Assembly (NCBI GenBank): GCA_947631375.1
Contig: CANRLD010000013.1
Coordinates: 1 to 17,123, forward strand
DNA from: an uncultured Methylophaga sp.
GTDB taxonomy: Bacteria; Pseudomonadota; Gammaproteobacteria; Nitrosococcales; Methylophagaceae
Reading direction: 5' to 3'
Length of the DNA stretch: 17,123 bases
The notes beneath the pieces are model-generated. The model was not told the DNA's origin. It made no database searches and saw only the letters and a list, made by a program, of their open reading frames with translations. Both the position numbers and the translations under genes were made by a program. Shown one piece after another: positions 1 through 6,854 of the stretch. Positions within the stretch are counted from its first letter, which is position 1. The number at the start of each line of letters is the position of its first letter.

Positions 1-725
1 AGCAGCAGAGCCAGATCCAGGCCAATAAAGGTCAGCCCGACACTATAGATAATGGATAACGCCAGCATAACCATCAATTGGCCGCGTAAAAATCCGGCCA
101 GCATATCGTCACATTCAGTGGTTATCTGGCTGATTTTTCCGGCATGTTTACGTGGCAATAAGCGGCGTATTCTGGCAACCAGATCATCCCAGTCCCGTAA
201 CAAATAAAAGGTCAGTACCGGTATCAGTACCAGATTGGTTAACCATTGCAGTACCGCAATCCCGGAACGGGTCATATAGCCCACCACATCGCCGGCAACT
301 GTACCGGCTTCGGCCCAGTAATTCTTTAATGCTGCTTTTAAGGTATTGAAATCCAGCATGTCTGCCGACAGTCCGATACTCTGTAAAACCGGGTCGGTAA
401 AACTTTGTAGCCGGTCAAGATAAATTGGCAGCTTTTCAAACAGCGACGCCAGCTGAGCGCTGAGCATTGGAATAAAAATCAGTAATGCAAGCAAGCCGCT
501 CAGCACAAAAGCAGCAAAAACCAGGCAGACCGATAGCGTTCGTGACAAGCGAAACTTTTCCAGCCGATCAACCAGCGGATCACCCAGATAGGCCAGTAAA
601 GTGGCAACAAAAAAAGGGGTTAATACTGAAGAGAGCTTTGCTATCAGCCAGCCTCCCATTATTAACAACCCTAATAGCAACAGCTTGTCTGTATCACTGA
701 TCAGTTTTTTTTCATCTGACGCCAC
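1..725 (-). CDS. AI-2E family transporter / PerM-like permease (partial, C-terminus outside window)
   Basis: Integral inner-membrane protein of the AI-2E exporter/PerM family; the substrate cannot be told from sequence. The 241 visible codons give an N-terminal membrane pair (about residues 15-47) containing the family-typical YLGDPLVDRL at 46-55, another hydrophobic stretch at 64-92, a soluble loop (93-155), then LIPVLTFYLLRDWDD at 167-181 and a further membrane stretch from about 211. The C-terminal third lies beyond base 1. I chose a GTG start at 725-723 because a GGGGAG ribosome-binding site sits 7 bases upstream and no in-frame ATG lies near. This makes the gene overlap the end of the phosphatidyltransferase gene by 25 bases, so the two are probably translationally coupled. 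From memory, Pseudomonas has perM and hda near purM, so hda may follow outside the window (inference). The family is certain; the start is likely. Confidence 0.88.
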   Translation of the reverse strand, partial: MASDEKKLISDTDKLLLLGLLIMGGWLIAKLSSVLTPFFVATLLAYLGDPLVDRLEKFRLSRTLSVCLVFAAFVLSGLLALLIFIPMLSAQLASLFEKLPIYLDRLQSFTDPVLQSIGLSADMLDFNTLKAALKNYWAEAGTVAGDVVGYMTRSGIAVLQWLTNLVLIPVLTFYLLRDWDDLVARIRRLLPRKHAGKISQITTECDDMLAGFLRGQLMVMLALSIIYSVGLTFIGLDLALL

Positions 726-1255
726 GCGCTTGCTCCCCAAACGACAATATATTCACTGCCGCTGATAATAACGCTTGCCACTACCAGCCACACTAAGGTT
801 GTACTCCATGCTGCCGCTTGTGGAAGCCACTCCTGCTGCACAATCACCATCAAAACCAGCGCAATTTGAAACACAGTGTTCATTTTACTGCTCCAAAGTG
901 GCGACAGTTCATATTCGCCGAACTTCAGATGATAGGCCAATGCGCCACAGACAATCAGTAAATCCCTGCCGAATATTAATAGTAATAACCATAATGGCAG
1001 TAACTGTATATAGGTCAGCGTGGCAAACGCCGCGACCAACAAAAGCTTGTCAGCCAACGGATCAAGAATACTGCCTAAACGACTTTGCCAATGAAAATGG
1101 CGTGCCAGAAAACCATCAACGCCATCAGAAATACCGGCGATAGCGACCAGAAATAATGCTGTCGAGAAATTTTGCTGCAACATACACCAAACGATCGGCC
1201 CAACCAGCAAAATTCTAAACAGACAAATGAGATTGGGAATATCCCGCACACTCAA
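701..1255 (-). CDS. CDP-alcohol phosphatidyltransferase (PgsA-like)
   Basis: Inner-membrane enzyme that transfers a phosphatidyl group from CDP-diacylglycerol to an alcohol, most likely glycerol-3-phosphate (phosphatidylglycerophosphate synthesis). The full family signature D-x2-DG-x2-AR-x8-G-x3-D-x3-D is present: D44, D47, G48, A51, R52, G61, D65, D69. Several hydrophobic segments follow, and the 184-residue length matches E. coli PgsA (182). The frame opens with TTG at 1255, overlapping the upstream DUF2066 stop as TTGA, with AGG 8 bases ahead; a GTG at 1249 is the alternative. No ATG is available near the N-terminus. It is the middle gene of a DUF2066-phosphatidyltransferase-permease run. 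It is not next to uvrC, where pgsA often sits, so it may be a second paralogue with another alcohol acceptor; I therefore give no symbol. Confidence 0.88.
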   Translation of the reverse strand: MSVRDIPNLICLFRILLVGPIVWCMLQQNFSTALFLVAIAGISDGVDGFLARHFHWQSRLGSILDPLADKLLLVAAFATLTYIQLLPLWLLLLIFGRDLLIVCGALAYHLKFGEYELSPLWSSKMNTVFQIALVLMVIVQQEWLPQAAAWSTTLVWLVVASVIISGSEYIVVWGASAWRQMKKN

Positions 1256-2295
1256 GGCAACAACCTGTAGTGCGGCTCGCTACTGTCTTGCCCCTCAGCT
1301 TGCACCACCCGGCCCACTGACAGTAACTGTTGGAATTTTTCCGGCTGTCCTTGAATGCTCAGCACCAAATCAAGTGTTTCACCGCCCAGACTGCCTACTT
1401 TAACGTCTGATACGGCTTGTAAACTTTCCAGATAAGCAATTAAACGGCTATAGCCTGCGTAATCATGCACACCGCTAACCTGAATCGTCAGCTCAGATAA
1501 CGCACCACCCGTGCCATAAAACATGTTGAATTGCCGTCCCAATCGATCCGCTAATTCATTAATACCGTCCTCGATAGCTGTTTGTAGCGCCCCCTGACTG
1601 GACCAGCGTTCTGTATTATCTCCCAGCATCGCCTGCCAGCGAACCTCGGCAATATCAGCATTGCCACTAAGATTTGCAGTGACGATGACTGACGCGCCAT
1701 AACGCTCTGAGGCTTTTTGAATGGCTGTGCTGTTACCGCTAATCACATCATTAAATGTCAGCTGCGTTTGATCCTGCAGATCCATCAATGGCAACAGCAA
1801 CGGAATACCACGTTGTTTAGCTATCTGTTCAACAGTTGCCAGAATGAGATCATCGTCACCCTCCGCGCTTATTCGTTGCTGACCTTCATAATCAGCCGCT
1901 ATCCAGAATAATGTTTCGGGTCGGCGTTTATCCCAAACAGGTAAACCAATCTGTTGCAGGGCGTTATTAATTCCCTGCTCATTGAAATCGATTGTTAACG
2001 CAAGTTGCTGGCTTGTTGTATCGCTATCTCTCAAAGTAATTTGCTGATAGGAATACTGCTCTATATAACGTTTTGCATCGGTGGTTAATGCCGAAATATC
2101 AGCCTGCTGTACCGCCTGGCGATCTCCCACCACCTTGATGATGACCTGTTTAAGCAGATCCGGTGCCAGACGCAGTCGATCCTGCTCGCTTTGCGACGCA
2201 ACGGGAAGCTGCGCCTGATATAAGTCAGTAACTTCTGCAGCATGGATAAACGATGCAGCAAAAACGAAAATCAGAGAGAAAAATAATCTAGGCAT
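1252..2295 (-). CDS. DUF2066 domain secreted protein
   Basis: Protein of unknown function, 347 residues. A classic signal peptide (M-P-R-L then a hydrophobic core, ending around A19) predicts export to the periplasm or outer membrane. The rest is a soluble mixed alpha/beta protein without cysteines or obvious catalytic motifs; it fits the DUF2066 family, found next to purM in several gammaproteobacteria (recalled, not searched). It is divergent from purM across 58 bases. No Shine-Dalgarno sequence precedes the ATG. Instead an extended -10 box lies so close that transcription would begin at the A of the ATG, suggesting a leaderless message. Its stop overlaps the start of the phosphatidyltransferase gene, so they are probably one operon. 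The family call is good; the role is unknown. Confidence 0.8.
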   Translation of the reverse strand: MPRLFFSLIFVFAASFIHAAEVTDLYQAQLPVASQSEQDRLRLAPDLLKQVIIKVVGDRQAVQQADISALTTDAKRYIEQYSYQQITLRDSDTTSQQLALTIDFNEQGINNALQQIGLPVWDKRRPETLFWIAADYEGQQRISAEGDDDLILATVEQIAKQRGIPLLLPLMDLQDQTQLTFNDVISGNSTAIQKASERYGASVIVTANLSGNADIAEVRWQAMLGDNTERWSSQGALQTAIEDGINELADRLGRQFNMFYGTGGALSELTIQVSGVHDYAGYSRLIAYLESLQAVSDVKVGSLGGETLDLVLSIQGQPEKFQQLLSVGRVVQAEGQDSSEPHYRLLP

Positions 2296-2301
2296 TGTGG
2301 T

Positions 2302-2310
2302 ATTCTAACA
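2302..2310 (-). promoter_or_regulatory. Extended -10 promoter element of the DUF2066 operon
   Basis: Read on the minus strand the bases are TGTTAGAAT: a TGn extension plus a -10 hexamer matching TATAAT at 5 of 6 positions. Counting seven bases on from the last base of the hexamer puts the start of transcription at 2295, the A of the ATG. There is no convincing -35 hexamer, which is usual for extended -10 promoters. The same 58-base gap must also carry the purM promoter; a weak candidate is TTGTGG at 2295-2300 with a 17-base spacer to TTTTAT. Confidence 0.45.
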
Positions 2311-2353
2311 CGCTGTTTTTTATGTGTGATGTCCAAATAATCAGGAAGCCAGC

Positions 2354-3415
2354 ATGACCGATCCCGTCGTTCCAACAGCTCACTCAACCCCCTCCCTCAG
2401 CTACCGCGATGCCGGTGTCGATATCGAAGCAGGAAATACCCTTGTCGAGCGGATTAAACCCCTCGCCGCAAAAACCCGCCGCCCGGGTGTAATGGCCGGC
2501 CTGGGTGGTTTTGGCAGTTTATTTGAACTGCCAGCCGGTAAATACAACAACCCGGTTTTAGTCTCTGGCACCGATGGTGTCGGCACCAAATTACGATTGG
2601 CAATCGACACTGGAATACATGACACAATTGGTATTGATTTGGTTGCCATGTGCGTCAATGATATTGCTGTATTAGGTGCAGAACCTTTATTTTTTCTGGA
2701 CTATTACGCTACCGGAAAGCTGGATGTTGATGTCGCAACCGATGTGGTAAGCGGTATTGCCGAAGGCTGTCTGCAGGCAGGCGCAGCATTGGTGGGTGGT
2801 GAAACGGCTGAAATGCCCAGTATGTATCAGCAAGGTGATTTTGATCTGGCGGGATTTTGTGTCGGTGTCGTTGAAAAAGCTAATATTATTGATGGCTCTC
2901 AAGTACAGGCCGGTGATGTATTGATAGGTCTGGCTTCCTCCGGTCCTCACTCAAATGGTTATTCGCTGATCCGCAAGATCCTTGAAGTCAGCAAGACAGA
3001 TTTAAGCCTGCCATTTGATGGCGCTACTTTGGGTGAAAAGCTATTAACACCCACCAGAATTTACGTTAAATCATTACTGCAACTGAATGATAAGGTTAAT
3101 ATTCATGCCTTATCACATATTACCGGTGGCGGCTTGCTGGAAAACATTCCCCGTGTTTTACCGGATAACCTCGCCGCGGTAATTGATAGTAAAAGCTGGC
3201 AGCGTCCGGCGATTTTTGACTGGCTGCAACAAAACGGCAATGTTACCAGCCACGAAATGTACCGCACCTTTAATAATGGTATAGGCATGGTAGTTTGTGT
3301 TGCGGAAAAGGATGCCGAAGCGGCTATCCAGCTGTTGACGGATGCCGGTGAAACCGCCATACGCATTGGCCATGTTGCAGTTAAAGAAACAAGTGACCAA
3401 GTCATTATCAAATGA
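2354..3415 (+). CDS. purM: Phosphoribosylformylglycinamidine cyclo-ligase (AIR synthetase)
   Basis: Cytosolic enzyme of purine synthesis step 5: it closes FGAM to aminoimidazole ribonucleotide using ATP. The 353 residues match E. coli PurM (345) with a slightly longer N-terminus. Family motifs in order are DAGVDIEAGN (19-28), GTDGVGTKL (72-80, ATP/phosphate-binding), VNDIAVLGAEPLFFLDYYA (101-119), GGETAEMP (148-155) and SSGPHSNGYSLIR (195-207). The ATG is preceded by AGGAAG five bases upstream. The stop overlaps the purN start as ATGA, so the two genes are translationally coupled, as in E. coli. No PurR-type operator is evident in the short upstream gap. Confidence 0.98.
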   Translation: MTDPVVPTAHSTPSLSYRDAGVDIEAGNTLVERIKPLAAKTRRPGVMAGLGGFGSLFELPAGKYNNPVLVSGTDGVGTKLRLAIDTGIHDTIGIDLVAMCVNDIAVLGAEPLFFLDYYATGKLDVDVATDVVSGIAEGCLQAGAALVGGETAEMPSMYQQGDFDLAGFCVGVVEKANIIDGSQVQAGDVLIGLASSGPHSNGYSLIRKILEVSKTDLSLPFDGATLGEKLLTPTRIYVKSLLQLNDKVNIHALSHITGGGLLENIPRVLPDNLAAVIDSKSWQRPAIFDWLQQNGNVTSHEMYRTFNNGIGMVVCVAEKDAEAAIQLLTDAGETAIRIGHVAVKETSDQVIIK

Positions 3416-4002
3416 ATAATATCTCCCCATCCCGACTGGTCGTGCTGATTTCAGGACGAGGCAGTAATATGCGGTCGATTATTACCGCTATTCAAACTGG
3501 GCAGCTGAATGCAACGATCAGTGCAGTCATCAGTAATCGTCCGGATGCTGAAGGGCTGGCCTTTGCCGAAGCTGCCGGAATTCCTACGCGAACGCTGGAT
3601 CATAAAGCCTTTGATAGTCGTGAGGCATTTGATCAACAACTGATGGCATCGATTGATACGTTTCAGCCCGACTATATTGTTCTGGCTGGTTTTATGCGTA
3701 TTCTCAGTGCGCAATTTGTGGCGCATTATGCGAATCGACTGATCAATATTCACCCTTCGCTGTTGCCAAAATTCAAAGGTTTAAATACTCATCGGCGGGC
3801 GATAGAAGCTGGCGAAACAGAACACGGCGCCACGGTACACTTTGTCACCGCAGAACTGGATGACGGGCCAATAATTTTGCAGGTCAGCGTGCCCGTGTTG
3901 CCTGATGATACTGAAGAAACACTCGCTGCCAGAGTCCTGGTTGAGGAACATAAGCTTTATCCTGATGCCTTAAGAAGGTTAATTCAACAACATCAAGGCT
4001 AA
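3412..4002 (+). CDS. purN: Phosphoribosylglycinamide formyltransferase 1 (GART)
   Basis: Cytosolic enzyme of purine synthesis step 3: it transfers a formyl group from 10-formyltetrahydrofolate to GAR. 196 residues (E. coli 212). The N-terminal phosphate loop reads LISGRGSNM (12-20). The catalytic triad equivalent to E. coli N106, H108, D144 is N112, H114 (in NIHPSLLPKFKGL) and D150 (in ELDDGP), with identical spacing. The folate-side motif YIVLAGFMRIL lies at 88-98. The start overlaps the purM stop by four bases (ATGA). The DUF3108 gene follows six bases after its stop. Confidence 0.98.
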   Translation: MNNISPSRLVVLISGRGSNMRSIITAIQTGQLNATISAVISNRPDAEGLAFAEAAGIPTRTLDHKAFDSREAFDQQLMASIDTFQPDYIVLAGFMRILSAQFVAHYANRLINIHPSLLPKFKGLNTHRRAIEAGETEHGATVHFVTAELDDGPIILQVSVPVLPDDTEETLAARVLVEEHKLYPDALRRLIQQHQG

Positions 4003-4008
4003 TTGATT

Positions 4009-4767
4009 ATGCGTTACTGGCTTGGCTTGCTCGGATTTATCATGTTGATGCCCCTTGGCGTAGCACAACCACTTGAAGATTATTCTGCGACCTATCAGAT
4101 CGAAGTAAACGGCATTGGGGCAGGCGAGTTAACTCAGCAACTGGAAACGTTGACTGATGGCTTGCACCGTTTTCGTTCTGTCAGCAAAGCCAAAGGCATA
4201 TTCGCCATGTTCAAGCGTGATACTGTCAAGGAAACCAGTTTGTGGACGCTGGCAGAACAACATGTTAAGCCGCATCAATATCTTTATCAGCGAATTGGTG
4301 GCAAAAAGGACAAATACCTGCGCATGGACTTTGACTGGCCCAACGCTCAAATACATATAGACGACAAAGTCTATCCATGGGAGTTAACGGTTGCTCAAGA
4401 TACGCTTGAAAAACACGTCTATCAGGTTCAGTTGCGGCTGGACTTGCAAAAACAACCCGATCAGGCGGTATTTCACTATGCCATTGCCGATGGCGGACAC
4501 ATTAAACATTATCAAATCGAGAAGTTGGAACAGGAAGTTATCAGCACCCCTCTGGGTAAAATCCAGACCGTAAAACTAAAAAGACAACGGGATCGCGACA
4601 GCGATAAAGATCGTGAAACCACGCTATGGTGTGCGCCGGAACTGAATTATCTGCCAATAAAAGTCGAACACATTGAAAAAGATGGCACCAAATTTATTGC
4701 CCTGCTGCGCAAGCTGGAAGGTATGTCCGCCCCAGCCCTTTCACAAAAAGATCAGCCACAACCTTGA
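4009..4767 (+). CDS. DUF3108 domain secreted protein
   Basis: Function unknown, 252 residues. The N-terminus is a signal peptide: positively charged MRYW, a hydrophobic core, and probable cleavage after VA near residue 19, so the product is probably periplasmic. The mature part begins with the pattern common to DUF3108 proteins, a YSATYQIEVNGIGAGE-type beta region, followed by mainly beta-strand sequence rich in Lys and Gln. The ATG at 4009 has AAGG ten bases upstream; an in-frame TTG at 4003 would add two residues. It follows purN after six bases and overlaps or abuts the Nudix gene, so it belongs to the purM operon. The same purM-purN-DUF3108 order is, from memory, found in Pseudomonas, which supports a conserved but undefined link. 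Confidence 0.8.
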   Translation: MRYWLGLLGFIMLMPLGVAQPLEDYSATYQIEVNGIGAGELTQQLETLTDGLHRFRSVSKAKGIFAMFKRDTVKETSLWTLAEQHVKPHQYLYQRIGGKKDKYLRMDFDWPNAQIHIDDKVYPWELTVAQDTLEKHVYQVQLRLDLQKQPDQAVFHYAIADGGHIKHYQIEKLEQEVISTPLGKIQTVKLKRQRDRDSDKDRETTLWCAPELNYLPIKVEHIEKDGTKFIALLRKLEGMSAPALSQKDQPQP

Positions 4768-4781
4768 AAACTGGAAAAGCA

Positions 4782-5384
4782 ATGAACCATAAACAGTTTG
4801 AAATTATTGATGAAAAAACTGCTTATCGCGGTTTTTTCAGTTTGAAGGTGCTCACCTTGAAACACACCCTATATAAAGGAGGCTGGAGCGCACCAATCAC
4901 CCGTGAAATATTTCAGCGGGGAAATTGTGTCGCTGTTCTGCTATACGACCCGCAACAGGATGCGCTGGTTATTATCGAACAGTTCCGCCCTGGTGCATTA
5001 CAGCTGAATGATGATCGCGTCTGGTTGCTGGAGATTGTTGCCGGTAGCATTGGGCCAGGCGAAACCGCCGAAGCGGTTGCCTACCGTGAAGCGGCGGAAG
5101 AATCTGGTTGTGAAATTCTGGATATGATTAAAATCAATGAGTTTTTCACCTCGCCAGGCGGCACTTCCGAGTTATTGCATTTATATTGTGGCCGCATTAA
5201 CAGCACGCATGCTGGTGGACTGCATGGGCTGGAAGAAGAAGATGAAGATATCGCTGTCCAGGTGCTGCCATTTGCAGAAGTCTACCAATTGCTTGAGGCC
5301 GGAAAAATCATCTCTGCTATTCCGATCATTGCAATTCAATGGTTGGCCTTGCACCGTGACGCATTACGCCAACGCTGGAGTTGA
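4782..5384 (+). CDS. nudF: ADP-ribose pyrophosphatase-type Nudix hydrolase
   Basis: Hydrolyses ADP-ribose and related ADP-sugars to AMP and a sugar phosphate, in the cytosol. The complete Nudix box G-x5-E-x7-RE-x2-EE-x-G runs from G88 through E94, R102, E103, E106, E107 to G109. EQFRPGAL (66-73) and FFTSPGGTSE (121-130) are characteristic of the ADP-ribose pyrophosphatase branch. 200 residues, against 209 in E. coli NudF. I prefer the ATG at 4782, with GGAAAAGC just upstream, over the TTG at 4764 that overlaps the DUF3108 stop. It is the last gene of the purM run. Its stop codon lies in the loop of a hairpin shared with the convergent mutarotase gene. Confidence 0.9.
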   Translation: MNHKQFEIIDEKTAYRGFFSLKVLTLKHTLYKGGWSAPITREIFQRGNCVAVLLYDPQQDALVIIEQFRPGALQLNDDRVWLLEIVAGSIGPGETAEAVAYREAAEESGCEILDMIKINEFFTSPGGTSELLHLYCGRINSTHAGGLHGLEEEDEDIAVQVLPFAEVYQLLEAGKIISAIPIIAIQWLALHRDALRQRWS

Positions 5385-5396
5385 TTTACTCCAGCG
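5373..5396. terminator. Hairpin spanning both convergent stop codons
   Basis: CGCTGGAGT (5373-5381) pairs perfectly with ACTCCAGCG (5388-5396) around a six-base loop TGATTT. The loop holds the nudF TGA and most of the mutarotase stop (TTA at 5386-5388). A 9-bp GC-rich stem on either transcript end fits a bidirectional terminator or a 3'-end protecting structure. Neither strand has the U-run of a classic intrinsic terminator, so the function is inferred. Confidence 0.45.
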
Positions 5397-6294
5397 GCAA
5401 AATTCGATAGCTGGCCGTGAGCGTATGTGACTGGCCCGGCGACAAGGTAATACTGTCACTGGCCGCATTGGCCGTTTCGACGCACACAAAATAACGATAG
5501 GCGTCCGGATGCATATCGGTTAATGCCGATACCTGTTCCCACGGATTCCAGACAACTGTACTGCGTGAGCCCATCGCAGTAATAGCAATCCGCCGTGACC
5601 ACTCCTGATCTTCAATAAACAGGTTGTCGGGACTATTCAGATATATTCTGTCTGTTTCACCGCTAAAGATGATATCCCCCTGTTGCTGCTTTTCACGAAA
5701 GCCTTCCACTTTGTCCAGATAGTGGTGACCATCAAGCTCCTTGATAGTCGTTTGCTGAATATCGCCCACGGCAAAATAAGTATGCAGCGCCTGTGACACC
5801 ACAAAGCTTTCACTGTCACGATTTTCTGTGGTCAATGAAACTGACAGTTGATCGCTGATTTCGATGGTCATTGTCAACTGATAGTTGCACCGCCAAAGCT
5901 CGTCATCCTGCGCTTCTTTAGTTAAACACAAAGTCAGCACAATGCCGTCATTCTCTTTTTGCTGAACCGTGACAAGCTGCCATACACGGTTTCGGGCAAA
6001 GCCATGTGCAGGCCGACCAGTGCCAGACGGATCATCACCAAACCATGGCCAACAAATGGGAACACCGCCGCGAATGGCCCGGCGATCACCATAACGTGAT
6101 AACGGACTTAGAAAAAGCAAATCCTGTGCTGCATTGGCGGGTTGATACGCCAAAACCTGCGCTCCCTGCATGGCAATCTGTGCTTTGGCGCATGGCGTGT
6201 TAATATCAATCATCACACTTTCTGCTGGCCCGATGGAAAAATCCAGCCGATCAGCTATGCCAAATTGTTGTTTCAGTTGTTCGATTGTTTGCAT
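5386..6294 (-). CDS. D-hexose-6-phosphate mutarotase (aldose-1-epimerase family)
   Basis: Interconverts alpha and beta anomers of hexose 6-phosphates in the cytosol (YeaD family). 302 residues, against about 294 for E. coli YeaD. Recognisable segments are RGGVPICWPWFG (75-86), AHGFAR (97-102 region, substrate phosphate side), SQALHTYF with the catalytic His171, and CVETANA with the catalytic Glu273. The ATG at 6294 has only a weak purine-rich stretch upstream. Upstream lies the slyD terminator, so it is probably transcribed on its own, but a promoter between 6295 and 6314 is not obvious and some read-through from icd-slyD may feed it. Its stop faces the nudF stop with one base between them. 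Confidence 0.92.
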   Translation of the reverse strand: MQTIEQLKQQFGIADRLDFSIGPAESVMIDINTPCAKAQIAMQGAQVLAYQPANAAQDLLFLSPLSRYGDRRAIRGGVPICWPWFGDDPSGTGRPAHGFARNRVWQLVTVQQKENDGIVLTLCLTKEAQDDELWRCNYQLTMTIEISDQLSVSLTTENRDSESFVVSQALHTYFAVGDIQQTTIKELDGHHYLDKVEGFREKQQQGDIIFSGETDRIYLNSPDNLFIEDQEWSRRIAITAMGSRSTVVWNPWEQVSALTDMHPDAYRYFVCVETANAASDSITLSPGQSHTLTASYRILPLE

Positions 6295-6314
6295 GAGACT
6301 CTATATTGGAAACA

Positions 6315-6339
6315 AAAGACGGGCGCAATGCCCGTCTTT
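6315..6339 (-). terminator. Rho-independent terminator of icd-slyD
   Basis: AAAGACGGGC (6315-6324) and GCCCGTCTTT (6330-6339) form a perfect 10-bp stem with a five-base loop GCAAT. On the minus strand the stem is followed by TTTTGTTT. It lies 24 bases past the slyD stop and 20 bases before the mutarotase start, separating the two transcription units. Confidence 0.85.
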
Positions 6340-6362
6340 AAAACTAGTCAGAAACACCTGTT

Positions 6363-6845
6363 TTAATGATGATGCCCGCCTTCACCGTGAACATGACCAT
6401 GTTCCAGCTCTTCTGCGCTGGCTTCACGTACTTCACGCACTTCGACATCAAAATTCAGGTGAACGCCTGCCAGTGGATGATTGCCATCCACAGTAATCGT
6501 TTCGTCATTAACGGCTACAACGGTAACCAATACCGGACCTTGATCCGTTTCTGACTGAAACTGCATACCGACTTCTACATTATCCACACCACTGAACAAC
6601 TCGGCAGGTACTTCCTGTTTCAGTGCCTCATGGCGTTCGCCATAGGCATTGGCCGGTTCAATACTTGCCTTAACCTTCTCGCCGGCTTCTTTGCCGAGCA
6701 ACGCCGCTTCAAGACCTGGAATAATATTGTCAGCACCGTGCAGATAGGCCAGCGGGCCAGCACCTTCGCTACTGTCAATCACCGTACCACTATTGTCGGT
6801 GAGCGTGTAATCGATCACAACGACTTTATTGTCTGCAACTTTCAT
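6363..6845 (-). CDS. slyD: FKBP-type peptidyl-prolyl isomerase, SlyD-like
   Basis: Prolyl cis-trans isomerase with chaperone activity and nickel binding, cytosolic. 160 residues. The split FKBP domain is visible: strand VVVIDYTL (8-15), PLAYLHG...IIPGLE (31-46), then the inserted chaperone flap (about 70-120) and the return motif DGNHPLAG (120-127). The C-terminus is a short His-rich tail with six histidines between 149 and 160, shorter than the Cys/His-rich tail of E. coli SlyD and without cysteines, so metal binding is probably more limited. Start: AAGGAG five to six bases before ATG, located in the nine-base gap after the icd stop, so icd and slyD are co-transcribed. A terminator follows. 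Confidence 0.92.
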   Translation of the reverse strand: MKVADNKVVVIDYTLTDNSGTVIDSSEGAGPLAYLHGADNIIPGLEAALLGKEAGEKVKASIEPANAYGERHEALKQEVPAELFSGVDNVEVGMQFQSETDQGPVLVTVVAVNDETITVDGNHPLAGVHLNFDVEVREVREASAEELEHGHVHGEGGHHH

Positions 6846-6854
6846 GAAAACTCC

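Noticed and set aside
775..1143. Plus-strand open frame of 122 codons opposite the phosphatidyltransferase gene
   Set aside because: The minus strand carries the complete CDP-alcohol phosphatidyltransferase signature; the plus-strand frame has no coding signs.
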